From an uncultured Bacteroidota bacterium (GTDB taxonomy: Bacteria; Bacteroidota; Bacteroidia; Chitinophagales; LD1), in the NCBI GenBank assembly GCA_937894725.1, contig CALAYL010000064.1, positions 1-39,660 on the forward strand: a DNA stretch of 39,660 nucleotides, read 5' to 3'. How positions within the stretch are numbered: the first letter of the stretch is position 1; the number at the start of each line of letters is the position of its first letter. Below, one piece after another: positions 17,974 to 26,582 of the stretch. The notes below the pieces were generated by a model. That model did no database searches. It was not told the origin of the DNA and was given only the letters and a program-made list of their open reading frames with translations. Made by a program: the position numbers and the translations under genes.

Positions 17974-20115
17974 ATGAACATATACTCAAAATCTACCTCC
18001 AAACTTGCTATTCTATATAGTCTTGCTATACTTCTTGCAACACCGTCAATTGCTCAATCTTTCAACACTATCAATCCGCAAGATGTCAATATTGTACGCG
18101 ATAGTTTTGGTGTGCCGCATATTTTTGGCAAGACCGATGCAGACTGCGCCTATGGTTTAGCTTGGGCCAATGCAGAAGATGCCTTTCATGAAACACAAAA
18201 TTTATTGTATGTAGCCAAGGGCTTTATGGGTCGAAAAGACGGAATGGAGGGCGTAAAAGCCGACTTTTTTGTACATGCTATTGGTGCCCGAAAAATTGTA
18301 GATGAACGTTATGAACAAGACCTTACCCCAGCTTTCAAAAAGTATATCAATGGCTATGCACAGGGTATCAATGCCTTTGCAAAAGCGCATCCTGAACTCG
18401 TCAAAGTCAAGAAAGCATTTCCCATAGAGGACAAAGACGTATTGACTGCATTTGTCGCTACCATGAGTTTCTTGTCGTGGACCCAAAATAATGTAGGCGA
18501 TGCTGTGGGTGGCAAGTATGATCAGCATATTGTGGATATGTCTTTCAAAGCGCCATCTGTAGGTTCAAATGCTTATGCCGCCAAAGCGGCACTCAACCTA
18601 GAAGGCAAAACATTGCTTTGTATCAATCCGCATTTGCAGATGAATGGGGCCTTGAGTTTTTACGAAATGCACCTTCAAAGTGAGGAGGGGCTCGATATGC
18701 AAGGTGCTACTTTTCAGGGTGCATCATCGCATGCTATGGGTACCAATCGCCACTTAGGTTGGGCATTTACTTGGAATTATTTTGATAAAGTAGATGTGTA
18801 TAAATTAGAGATGAACCCTAAAAAGAAGTTGCAATACAAGTTTGATGGGAAATATCTCAAACTTGAAAAGCGACCCGTATGGCTTAAAGTAAAACTAAAG
18901 GGAATGGTAATACCCGTGCGTAAAATGACCTATTGGAGTAAATATGGCGCTACCGTAAAATCGGATAAATCGGACAATTTTTACGCCATTCGTTTTCCCG
19001 CCAATATGACCGTAAAAACAGGGCAGCAGCTCTACGAAATGTCGAAAGCTAAAAACTATGATGAGTTTTGGACAGCCTTACGTGCTAACCATGCCATTAC
19101 ACTTTTTAATATGGTCTATGCCGATGAAAAAGACAATATCTTTTATCTCTCCCACGGTATGATGCCCGACCGCAAAGAGCAATCGTATGATTGGGATAAT
19201 ATCGTCCCTGGTAATACCAGCCAAACGCTCTGGACATCACTAATACCTATAGATAGTATGCCGCATGTTATTAATCCTAATTGTGGTTATGTTTACAATA
19301 CAAACAACAATGTGTTTTCTGCTACCTGTGAGGGAGAAAATGACAATCCAAATAGACTACCTAAAAATGTAAATCAACGTCCGGGAAACAACAACAGAGC
19401 AGAGATACTAAAGGCATTTTTTGAAGAAAATCCTAACTTTACTTTCGAACAATTTAAGGCAGTGAAATTCGATACACGTTTCCCTAAGAAAAGTGCGTTT
19501 TTGACTTCTTTAAATCCATTTTGGAATTTAGATAAATCCAAATATCCAGCACTAGAAAAGCCCATAGCGATGCTTCAAAATTGGGATAGAAATACAGATG
19601 TTAATTCTGTAGCTACCTCCTTATTTGGCTCACTGATACTCACTATCTGGAAAGACAGGCACTATGGCGATGGCGAATTTGTGACTGGTATAAAAGGGCT
19701 CACTGAAGCACAAGCGGTGGTGTATCTTCAAAATGCGGTAGATAATATGGTCAAAAAGTTTGGTACTTACGAAGTGCGTTGGGGTGATATCCATAAGCTT
19801 CGTAGAGGCAGTAAATCTTTACCAATAGGAAGTTTTGCTGATTTGCTTTCGCCTAGTTATCCAGAGGAAGAAATACATGATGGCAAGGTAGAGTATGTAC
19901 CCAAGCATGGCGATACATTCACAATGTTTGTAAAATATGGTAAAAATGGCGCAGAGCAGGTGGAATCTCTTGAGCCATTAGGTAATTCGCTCAATCCTCA
20001 GAGCCCTCACTATACTGACCAAATGGAGCTCTTTGTAAACCAAAAACTCAAGTTTATGCCCTTTGAAAAAGATTATTGGTTTTCACATAGCGAAAAAAAC
20101 TATCATCCCAAATAG
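17974..20115 (+). CDS. Penicillin acylase / acyl-homoserine lactone acylase family protein
   Basis: A 713-residue exported Ntn-hydrolase of the penicillin-amidase family. An N-terminal signal peptide ends near PSIAQ (about residue 28). The conserved entry VNIVRDSFGVPHIFG and the YAQGINAF motif of the alpha chain are present. The predicted nucleophile is Ser198 in VGSNAYA, which becomes the N-terminal residue of the beta chain after self-cleavage. The family cleaves amide bonds of acylated compounds such as beta-lactam side chains, N-acyl-homoserine lactones or lipoamides; the substrate here is unknown. I use ATG 17974 because the frame upstream only has a TTG (17908) and the signal peptide starts naturally at MNIYSK. 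It is probably transcribed alone. Confidence 0.85.
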   Translation: MNIYSKSTSKLAILYSLAILLATPSIAQSFNTINPQDVNIVRDSFGVPHIFGKTDADCAYGLAWANAEDAFHETQNLLYVAKGFMGRKDGMEGVKADFFVHAIGARKIVDERYEQDLTPAFKKYINGYAQGINAFAKAHPELVKVKKAFPIEDKDVLTAFVATMSFLSWTQNNVGDAVGGKYDQHIVDMSFKAPSVGSNAYAAKAALNLEGKTLLCINPHLQMNGALSFYEMHLQSEEGLDMQGATFQGASSHAMGTNRHLGWAFTWNYFDKVDVYKLEMNPKKKLQYKFDGKYLKLEKRPVWLKVKLKGMVIPVRKMTYWSKYGATVKSDKSDNFYAIRFPANMTVKTGQQLYEMSKAKNYDEFWTALRANHAITLFNMVYADEKDNIFYLSHGMMPDRKEQSYDWDNIVPGNTSQTLWTSLIPIDSMPHVINPNCGYVYNTNNNVFSATCEGENDNPNRLPKNVNQRPGNNNRAEILKAFFEENPNFTFEQFKAVKFDTRFPKKSAFLTSLNPFWNLDKSKYPALEKPIAMLQNWDRNTDVNSVATSLFGSLILTIWKDRHYGDGEFVTGIKGLTEAQAVVYLQNAVDNMVKKFGTYEVRWGDIHKLRRGSKSLPIGSFADLLSPSYPEEEIHDGKVEYVPKHGDTFTMFVKYGKNGAEQVESLEPLGNSLNPQSPHYTDQMELFVNQKLKFMPFEKDYWFSHSEKNYHPK

Positions 20116-20195
20116 GTTTTGAATAAGCTGCCTCGCCTACTCTTTGTTATATAATTTCTATATTCGCATCCGCAAAAAAAATCAATCTTGCTCTA

Positions 20196-21428
20196 ATGAA
20201 AAAAGTTTCTCTTTATTTGTTCTCTATTGCTATGATGCTCGTGGCCGTAAGTTGCCAAAACAATAAAAGCTCAGCAGCTGATGATGCTGCGTTTGAAAAA
20301 TCTTTGCAAGAAAGCCTGATAAATGCCAAAGAAGGAGATGTGATTGAGTTGCCAGAAGGTACGTTTTCGCTATCTCGCCCATTGATTTTAGATGGTGTAG
20401 ATAACGTGACTATCAGAGGCAAAGGGAAAGACAAAACTATCTTAAATTTCAAAGGGCAAAAGGATGGTGCAGAAGGACTAAGAATTACGGCAAGCGGTAC
20501 TATTCTTGAGGACTTTGCCATATTAGATGCTAAAGGCGATTGTATCAAAGTGCAAGATGCGGTAGGGATTACATTTAGAAAACTCCGTGTAGGCTGGACT
20601 ACAGAGCAATCCACCCTAAACGGTTCGTATGGCTTATATCCAGTACAATGCGAGAATGTACTTGTAGAAGAGTGTGAAGTGTTTGGCTCATCAGATGCAG
20701 GGATATATGTAGGGCAATCAAAAAAAATCATCGTTCGCAAAAATCATGTATATGGCAATGTAGCGGGTATCGAAATTGAGAACTCGATTGATGCGGATGT
20801 GTATGACAACTTGAGTGAGAATAACACAGGAGGTATATTGGTTTTTGATTTACCTGAATTGCCTGTAAAAAATGGCTCAAGATGCCGTATCTACAACAAT
20901 AAAATCATCAATAATAATATCAAAAATTTCGGTCCGAAGGGCACTACAGTATCTGAAATACCGGCAGGTACTGGATTGATTATTATGGCTACAAATCAGT
21001 GTGAGGTGTTTAACAATGAAGTAAAAGGACACAACTCTGTGAGTTTAGCTATAGTGAGCTATCTCACTATTCAAAAGCCATTTAAGGATAGTTTATATGA
21101 CCCTTATGTAGGAGGTATATTCGTCCATGACAATCAATTTGAAAGAGGCACTGGCTCACTAGATAAATCAGTGGCTTTCGGTCAAATGTTTAACGCTATT
21201 TTTGGCGATAAGGTACCTGATTTGATATTCGATGGTTCTGTAAGTCCAGCTTACCTCAATGTAGATGGCACTGTAAAAGAAGACCAGAAAATCTGTTTTA
21301 AAAACAATGGAACTAATGTGACCTTTTCAAATATCGATGTGGCTAATAAGGCTAAAAATATGAGTACAGATTTATCTAAAATGGATTGCGCATTGGCCCC
21401 TTTAGGAGATGTAAAATTGCCACAATAA
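20196..21428 (+). CDS. Parallel beta-helix lipoprotein (TIGR03805-like), partner of the diheme cytochrome
   Basis: A 410-residue lipoprotein with lipobox VAVSC (Cys20), so it should sit in the periplasm or at the outer membrane. From about residue 60 it has stacked parallel beta-helix turns, as in polysaccharide-acting enzymes: TIRGKGKDKTILNFKG, then rows such as GIYVGQSKKIIVRKNHVYGN and GIEIENSIDADVYDN. It matches what I recall of family TIGR03805, which occurs regularly next to the TIGR03806 cytochrome family, as it does here; the pair has no established function. No catalytic residues can be named. A 15-bp terminator stands between the two genes, so they may not be strictly co-transcribed. 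Confidence 0.78.
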   Translation: MKKVSLYLFSIAMMLVAVSCQNNKSSAADDAAFEKSLQESLINAKEGDVIELPEGTFSLSRPLILDGVDNVTIRGKGKDKTILNFKGQKDGAEGLRITASGTILEDFAILDAKGDCIKVQDAVGITFRKLRVGWTTEQSTLNGSYGLYPVQCENVLVEECEVFGSSDAGIYVGQSKKIIVRKNHVYGNVAGIEIENSIDADVYDNLSENNTGGILVFDLPELPVKNGSRCRIYNNKIINNNIKNFGPKGTTVSEIPAGTGLIIMATNQCEVFNNEVKGHNSVSLAIVSYLTIQKPFKDSLYDPYVGGIFVHDNQFERGTGSLDKSVAFGQMFNAIFGDKVPDLIFDGSVSPAYLNVDGTVKEDQKICFKNNGTNVTFSNIDVANKAKNMSTDLSKMDCALAPLGDVKLPQ

Positions 21429-21441
21429 TTTGCACTTTAAT

Positions 21442-21479
21442 TATCAAAAAAGGGAGGCTTTCGTCTCCCTTTTTTGATA
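21442..21479 (+). terminator. Terminator or attenuator between the beta-helix and cytochrome genes
   Basis: A 15-bp perfect stem: TATCAAAAAAGGGAG (21442-21456) pairs with CTCCCTTTTTTGATA (21465-21479), with an 8-nt loop. The T-rich 3' arm acts as the T tract. It lies just after the beta-helix stop codon. Confidence 0.85.
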
Positions 21480-21520
21480 TAAATTAAACCTTCAGCAGTT
21501 GGTATAAGTCAAAACTTTCA

Positions 21521-21532
21521 TGCAAATTTGCA
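21521..21532. promoter_or_regulatory. Perfect 12-bp palindrome upstream of the diheme cytochrome gene
   Basis: TGCAAATTTGCA is a perfect inverted repeat 31 nt before the cytochrome ATG. It could be an operator, but an AT-rich 12-mer can arise by chance and I saw no second copy in the other upstream regions I read. Confidence 0.2.
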
Positions 21533-21563
21533 AACCTGATGAGCTCGTATAGAATCTTTAATT

Positions 21564-22649
21564 ATGAAAAAAACTTTTGCCCTTTTTGCCTTTATTTCTA
21601 GCTTGTTTTTTATTGTTTTACCCTCATGTAAGCAAATGCCTTCCACTATCGCATTAGATGTAAGTGTAAAACCCAAGGAGTATTTGTCGCAGTATAATTT
21701 TTTCATTGGCGACATCAAATCCCTTATTCCCAATGAAGGATTGTTGCCTTATGATTTGATTTCAACACTATTTACAGACTACGCCCACAAGGCTCGTTTT
21801 GTTTATGTACCCGAAGGTTTACAGGTCACATATAATGACAAGGAAGCGCTCAATCTTCCTGTGGGTGGCTGTTATATCAAAAACTTCTATTACCCAAATG
21901 ATTTTAGAGACGAATCAAAAGGTCGCAAAATTATCGAGACTCGTTTGCTAGTGCATGGAGAGAATGGCTGGGATGCTTTTACTTATATTTGGAATGATGA
22001 ACAAACAGATGCTAAGTTTGAAGTAGCAGGGGATATAAAAAAAGTAAGTTGGATACATAATGATGGTTCTAAAAGAGAAGTGGATTATATTGTGCCAAAC
22101 AAAAATCAGTGCAAAGGTTGTCATTGGGAAAACAATATAGGCATCATGCCTATAGGCCCCAAAGTGAAGAATCTAAATAGAGAAATAGCCTATGCAGATG
22201 GGACAAAAAATCAAATTGATAAATGGACTGAATTAGGAATGTTGAAGGGAGCTCCAAAGAGCACTGATTGTGCTAAAATGGCAAACTACAACGATAAAGC
22301 CGAATCGCTAGATTTAAGAGCAAAAGCTTATTTGGAAGTAAACTGTGCACATTGCCATCGATCCTCTGGGCCAGCATATACTTCTGGATTATATGTGGAT
22401 TATTATCAAGAAAACCCTGAGCATCGAGGTATATGTAAATCGCCCGTTGCTGCAGGTAAAGGTACAGGCGGCTTGCTCATGGATGTGGTGCCAGGAAAGC
22501 CAGATGAGTCAATTATGATTTATCGAATGGAGTCTGATGATGCAGGTATCAAAATGCCAGAAGTGGGGCGCTCGTTAGTTCACAAAGAAGGTGTAGCATT
22601 GATCCGTGAATGGATATCTGCAATGAAAGGCGATTGTAAGCTAAATTAA
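21564..22649 (+). CDS. Diheme c-type cytochrome lipoprotein (SO2930 / TIGR03806-like)
   Basis: A 361-residue lipoprotein with lipobox VLPSC (Cys22). Two heme c motifs are visible: CKGCH at 183-187 and CAHCH at 261-265. A Met-rich downstream element (SDDAGIKMPEVGRSLVH) could supply an axial ligand. The N-terminal half is a beta-rich domain containing GWDAFTYIWNDEQTDA, as in the SO2930 family. The predicted role is electron transfer in the periplasm, together with or acting on the beta-helix partner. The stop codon overlaps the tail of the convergent microprotein gene by 4 nt. The true substrate is unknown; the family call rests on the two CxxCH motifs and on the neighbour. Confidence 0.8.
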   Translation: MKKTFALFAFISSLFFIVLPSCKQMPSTIALDVSVKPKEYLSQYNFFIGDIKSLIPNEGLLPYDLISTLFTDYAHKARFVYVPEGLQVTYNDKEALNLPVGGCYIKNFYYPNDFRDESKGRKIIETRLLVHGENGWDAFTYIWNDEQTDAKFEVAGDIKKVSWIHNDGSKREVDYIVPNKNQCKGCHWENNIGIMPIGPKVKNLNREIAYADGTKNQIDKWTELGMLKGAPKSTDCAKMANYNDKAESLDLRAKAYLEVNCAHCHRSSGPAYTSGLYVDYYQENPEHRGICKSPVAAGKGTGGLLMDVVPGKPDESIMIYRMESDDAGIKMPEVGRSLVHKEGVALIREWISAMKGDCKLN

Positions 22650-22780
22650 TCTTTCGGACACTTTTTACACTGCTTTCCTTTCTTGTATTTTTTACAGCAT
22701 TTCTCTTTTTTACAAGTACTGTGCTTAGCGGACAACAACTTGAGCATGAATATTTCTAAAGGCTTGATTGATTGTTCCAT
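22646..22780 (-). CDS. 44-residue Cys/Lys-rich microprotein coupled to the TonB-dependent receptor
   Basis: On the minus strand the receptor's stop and a new start overlap as TAATG, opening a 44-codon frame (MEQSIKPLEIFMLKLLSAKH, then a basic tail) that ends in TAA at 22646-22648. The tail has five Cys with the spacing C-x4-CC-x7-C-x2-C, namely CKKEKCC, then CKKC, in a strongly Lys-rich setting. There is no signal peptide, only a short hydrophobic patch (IFMLKLLSA). The Cys pattern suggests binding of a metal or an FeS-like or redox role, but I recognise no family. The overlap with the upstream stop and the non-random composition argue that it is real. Confidence 0.6.
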   Translation of the reverse strand: MEQSIKPLEIFMLKLLSAKHSTCKKEKCCKKYKKGKQCKKCPKD

Positions 22781-25224
22781 TATTTAAAGGTATTAAATTT
22801 ATTTTTCTTAGCTAGCTCATTTAATCTAAATCCCACTGTAGCATAAATTGTAATTGGCTCGGCAGGGATGATACCAGGGCCAGGGTAGCTGACCGCCCTA
22901 CGTGTGTAATATTTATTGTTTGTAAAATTATTGACACCCACTATCAGCTGTACGCATTTGATAGCGTACTTTGCACTAAAATCTAATGTATAAAAGGCAG
23001 GTATTTGCCCATTGATTGCGGTGGGTGTAAGCAGGGCATTGGTCGCATCAGTATATTGTAAACTGGTATAAGCCCCTTGTATGGTAGTTGAAAAAGATTT
23101 GTAAGTATAGCTAATACCTGAACGGAAAGTAAGTTGTGGAGCCGCTTCTAGAAATTTGCCCACCACATTTGGGAAAGATGATCGAGTATATACTGCATTT
23201 GTAAAGCCAGTAGATACAAACATTACGAGTTGTCCGAAGCGTTCCGTTTTTCGTGTCAATGATAGGAAATCTACTTCACCAAAAAGCTCTATACCTAAGC
23301 TTCTGCTCTTACCTATATTAGTCGTATATCGGAAGATATTGTAGGCACTATCTACTTGTTGAATTTGGCCTATACGATTATTGTATTGAAGCCAAAACCC
23401 ACTCACATCAAAGTGAATAAAGCGACCAATATTTCCTCTATATCCCACATCCAGATTAAAACCTGTTTCGTCCTTCAGATTTGGATTTATTTTTTGATTG
23501 ATACGCACCACTCTCATATCTGTAAATGTTATACCACGGTAGTTTTGGGAAAAATTAGCATATAGCTCTGTATGCTGAGTAGTCTTGAATGTAGCACCTA
23601 ATCCGAGCAGTACAAAACTGCGCTTAAAACTTCTTGATTCATTTTGTGATACACTATCTACATCTTCGTTTGTTGTCTGTCTATAATAGCCTTTTGCTTT
23701 AGTCGATATATGCTCAAATCGAATGCCTGGTATAAGTTTAAATCGAGGGGTAATTGTAAATACATTTTCAGAAAACAATGCTACATTCATACCTGGAAAT
23801 TGGAAATCAGAGCTGATGAGATTTGGAGATGCAAAGCCAAAATTGGCATCACTATCGGCATTACCAAAGCCTTGTATCTTTTGGGTTACGCCTGTATAAA
23901 ACCTGCCACCTAGCAACAATGATGAAAGATTTTTTTTAATGTAATATTTCCATACATATCGAGCTTCTACACCAAGGTTTTTGTATCTGTCTTTGATTAG
24001 GTCTCTATTTTTTGAAATATCATCTACTCTATTGGCGGCTGATAGATTGCCTACTGCGTATCTACTTCCCAAAAATCCCCATGTTCGGAGATTAAATTGA
24101 TGAAAATTATTGTACTTATAATTAAGTGATAATGCAAGAATATTCCAATTTGTCGAAAACCAATTTCTACTCCGCATAGATTGTCGTGGATTGGATTCAA
24201 ATTGAATGTCTGTAAGCCCTCCTGGCTGCTGTGCTACATAATTAGAAAAGGTAAATTCTGCCTTTAAAGATAGTCGTTCTGTACATTGATATCCTATCGA
24301 AGCATAGGCATTATGTAATTTAAAATTGCTATTAGGACGCCACCCTGCCCCTTGCTTATAGTTGTAGTATCCATAGTAATTCACGCATTTTATGGTGCCG
24401 CCAATACTATTAAAACTACTCACCAACTTGTATGCACCAGCAGTAGTGTAAGAGTTCCATTCTATCTTTTTATCTTTTGGTGCTTTCTTTAAAACATAAT
24501 TTAGCATTCCTCCAAACTGCGATCCATACTGCAACGAAGCAGCACCACGCACTACTTCTATTTGCGCTACAGCTTCGGCTGGCGGTACATAATAACTCTC
24601 TGGATAGCCAAGTGCATCTGCACTCATATCGTAGCCATTTTGGCGTGTATTGAAGTTAGAGGTACGGTTCGGATCAAGTCCGCGTGTGGCTACACCTAGT
24701 TGCAGGCCTGCGGCATCGCTTTCCCAAATATTCATTCCCGGTACCTTTGCGAAAAGTTGGCGGGAAGAATTTGTTCCCAAACTTAAATTTAATCCTTCTA
24801 GCACGATCACTTCATTTTTCTTCCCTTCATAAATTGCGGTGCCTTCAACGCCTCGTAATCTTCGCAGCCCCATCATGTTTTTTTCGCCTACTACTGCCAC
24901 CGTATGCAATATGTAATACGCCAAATCTAACGATACTGTAGGTACTAGGAGTGGAGCATCTTTTACTGTTATTTTCTTCGACTCACGTATGGTGTCGTTA
25001 TCCATAAAATAAAGCGTGTATGCGCCATTTGGTACTTTCGGAAAGAGATATTTTCCCAATGAGTCCGTGACTACTTTTATATCTAAAAAGGAAATTTCAA
25101 CCTCTACACCACTTAGTGCTTGACTATTTAGTTTATTTTTTACTTGACCAGATACTGGGTATTCTTTTGCGAAGCAAAAAAGAATAGAGAAGACAAAAAG
25201 AGCGGTTATGATCGACTTTATCAT
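22780..25224 (-). CDS. TonB-dependent outer-membrane receptor (FecA-like)
   Basis: An 814-residue receptor. Signal peptide MIKSIITALFVFSILFCFA is followed by a carboxypeptidase-like regulatory domain (VSGQVKNKLNSQALSGVEVE), typical of Bacteroidota receptors. Next comes the plug, with RGLDPNRTSNFNTRQNGYD, then YPESYYVPPAEAVAQIEVVRG and GSQFGGMLNYVLK, which resemble FecA-type ferric-citrate receptors. The C-terminal barrel ends in YATVGFRLNE. Import of an iron or other metal chelate is likely; the ligand is not known. The start at ATG 25224 overlaps the HTTM stop codon as ATGA, so translation is coupled. A TTG at 25242 is a less likely start. Its own stop forms TAATG with the microprotein. Confidence 0.88.
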   Translation of the reverse strand: MIKSIITALFVFSILFCFAKEYPVSGQVKNKLNSQALSGVEVEISFLDIKVVTDSLGKYLFPKVPNGAYTLYFMDNDTIRESKKITVKDAPLLVPTVSLDLAYYILHTVAVVGEKNMMGLRRLRGVEGTAIYEGKKNEVIVLEGLNLSLGTNSSRQLFAKVPGMNIWESDAAGLQLGVATRGLDPNRTSNFNTRQNGYDMSADALGYPESYYVPPAEAVAQIEVVRGAASLQYGSQFGGMLNYVLKKAPKDKKIEWNSYTTAGAYKLVSSFNSIGGTIKCVNYYGYYNYKQGAGWRPNSNFKLHNAYASIGYQCTERLSLKAEFTFSNYVAQQPGGLTDIQFESNPRQSMRSRNWFSTNWNILALSLNYKYNNFHQFNLRTWGFLGSRYAVGNLSAANRVDDISKNRDLIKDRYKNLGVEARYVWKYYIKKNLSSLLLGGRFYTGVTQKIQGFGNADSDANFGFASPNLISSDFQFPGMNVALFSENVFTITPRFKLIPGIRFEHISTKAKGYYRQTTNEDVDSVSQNESRSFKRSFVLLGLGATFKTTQHTELYANFSQNYRGITFTDMRVVRINQKINPNLKDETGFNLDVGYRGNIGRFIHFDVSGFWLQYNNRIGQIQQVDSAYNIFRYTTNIGKSRSLGIELFGEVDFLSLTRKTERFGQLVMFVSTGFTNAVYTRSSFPNVVGKFLEAAPQLTFRSGISYTYKSFSTTIQGAYTSLQYTDATNALLTPTAINGQIPAFYTLDFSAKYAIKCVQLIVGVNNFTNNKYYTRRAVSYPGPGIIPAEPITIYATVGFRLNELAKKNKFNTFK

Positions 25225-26582
25225 CGGGTGGCTAAAATCCAATTTTTATGATTAAATCCATCTTTCATTTTCCCAAGATCAACTGTCGGGTCTATGTATA
25301 ATTTACTGCCTTTGCCATTGATAGATACGTAGGACTCTACTCGTACTTCTACTTCATCAGATTGCCATCTTTTTTGGTACACTTTTTTGAGATGCTGCGC
25401 AAACTGTAAAATCATATCGGGCTGCGTGCTCATCTGTTTTTCTTGTTGTGTTGTCAAAAAAGCACGATTGTCCACTTCTTCAAGTCTATTCATGTTTTTA
25501 TCTTTTACATAAAAAAAGCATGTTCCTGCTTTTTCCATTAGCATCACCCGCCAGCTAAATCTATATCCTTGCTCCGTTTCAAACAAATGTTTCGGGTATA
25601 ATGCATAGCGAAAAGGGAGGAGAAGTTGAATAGAAAAAAACAATACAAAAAAGCCGATAACGGGGGGGCTAAATGAAAATTTCTTTGATGGGAAATAGTT
25701 ATACATAGGGAGCTTTTTGGGGCTAAAAATTTCAAGCAATTTATGATGAAATTTACTTGGTAAAAATATAGTAGCTCCTACGATCATTACAAATGGAAAC
25801 ATGCCAATGCCAGGAAATAAAATTGCGGTACATAAATGAAAAATCACCACAGTAGCATAAGCGAAATAGACTGTTCGTTTGTTGAATAATAGGAAGGCAA
25901 TAAATACATCGAAAAGCATTCCACACCAGCTAAACACAAATGCTATCCATGGTTTCATTAATAATGCACCTACAATGGGCAATTCGCTTTTTGTCGGCAA
26001 CCAGATTTTTAAAGGCATAGCCTCGAGGAGCCAATCTGTATTTATTTTTGCAATTCCTGCAAAAAAATATACGATTGCAAGTTGTAGCTGTAAAATGAAA
26101 ATAGTGTACAGTGGTAGCTTTTTTAGGCCAGCAGTAAAACCAAATTTAGTATCTAAGCTAAAACTGCGATGTGCAGGCAAAAAGCAAAGCATAAGTGCGA
26201 CTAAACTTATGAAATAGTAATGGTTGAGATAGTTTGTCTTATCTATCAATTCGACATAAGTGAAACAGAGAAAAAAGACTATAGTAGCAACACGATAAAA
26301 CAATCCTAATGCAATACTTATTGAGCTTAATACGAGTAATCCAAAAATAAGGTAGATGACTTGTTCTCCTACTGGTTTTATCCATTCAAAGCCATAATAT
26401 GAAAAGAAAAAGCTAGGCTTTATGTACTGTTGCTCTACCCACCCATTATTTATAAATCGTGCAGTAGAGAAAAACATCATTACACCAAAAAAAACACGAA
26501 ATACCACCAATGGTGCAATATTTACTTCGGTAGTAAGTTTGTTTTTTATAGCCTTTAAAAAATACTCTTTAGTCTCCATCAT
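25221..26582 (-). CDS. HTTM-domain membrane protein (vitamin K-dependent gamma-carboxylase-like)
   Basis: A 453-residue membrane protein, with several helices over residues about 20-290 and a soluble C-terminal part. It belongs to the HTTM domain shared with vitamin K-dependent gamma-glutamyl carboxylase. The block DKTNYLNHYYF (114-124) matches the animal motif DKTxWNNHxYL, whose Lys is the base that deprotonates vitamin K hydroquinone; here that is Lys115. The CFLPAHRSFSLD segment that follows also fits. In bacteria the reaction is not established; menaquinone is the natural candidate cofactor. It starts inside the end of the second imelysin gene (ATGATG, 26577-26582; the first or second could be used) and overlaps the receptor gene by 4 nt. 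Confidence 0.8.
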   Translation of the reverse strand: MMETKEYFLKAIKNKLTTEVNIAPLVVFRVFFGVMMFFSTARFINNGWVEQQYIKPSFFFSYYGFEWIKPVGEQVIYLIFGLLVLSSISIALGLFYRVATIVFFLCFTYVELIDKTNYLNHYYFISLVALMLCFLPAHRSFSLDTKFGFTAGLKKLPLYTIFILQLQLAIVYFFAGIAKINTDWLLEAMPLKIWLPTKSELPIVGALLMKPWIAFVFSWCGMLFDVFIAFLLFNKRTVYFAYATVVIFHLCTAILFPGIGMFPFVMIVGATIFLPSKFHHKLLEIFSPKKLPMYNYFPSKKFSFSPPVIGFFVLFFSIQLLLPFRYALYPKHLFETEQGYRFSWRVMLMEKAGTCFFYVKDKNMNRLEEVDNRAFLTTQQEKQMSTQPDMILQFAQHLKKVYQKRWQSDEVEVRVESYVSINGKGSKLYIDPTVDLGKMKDGFNHKNWILATR

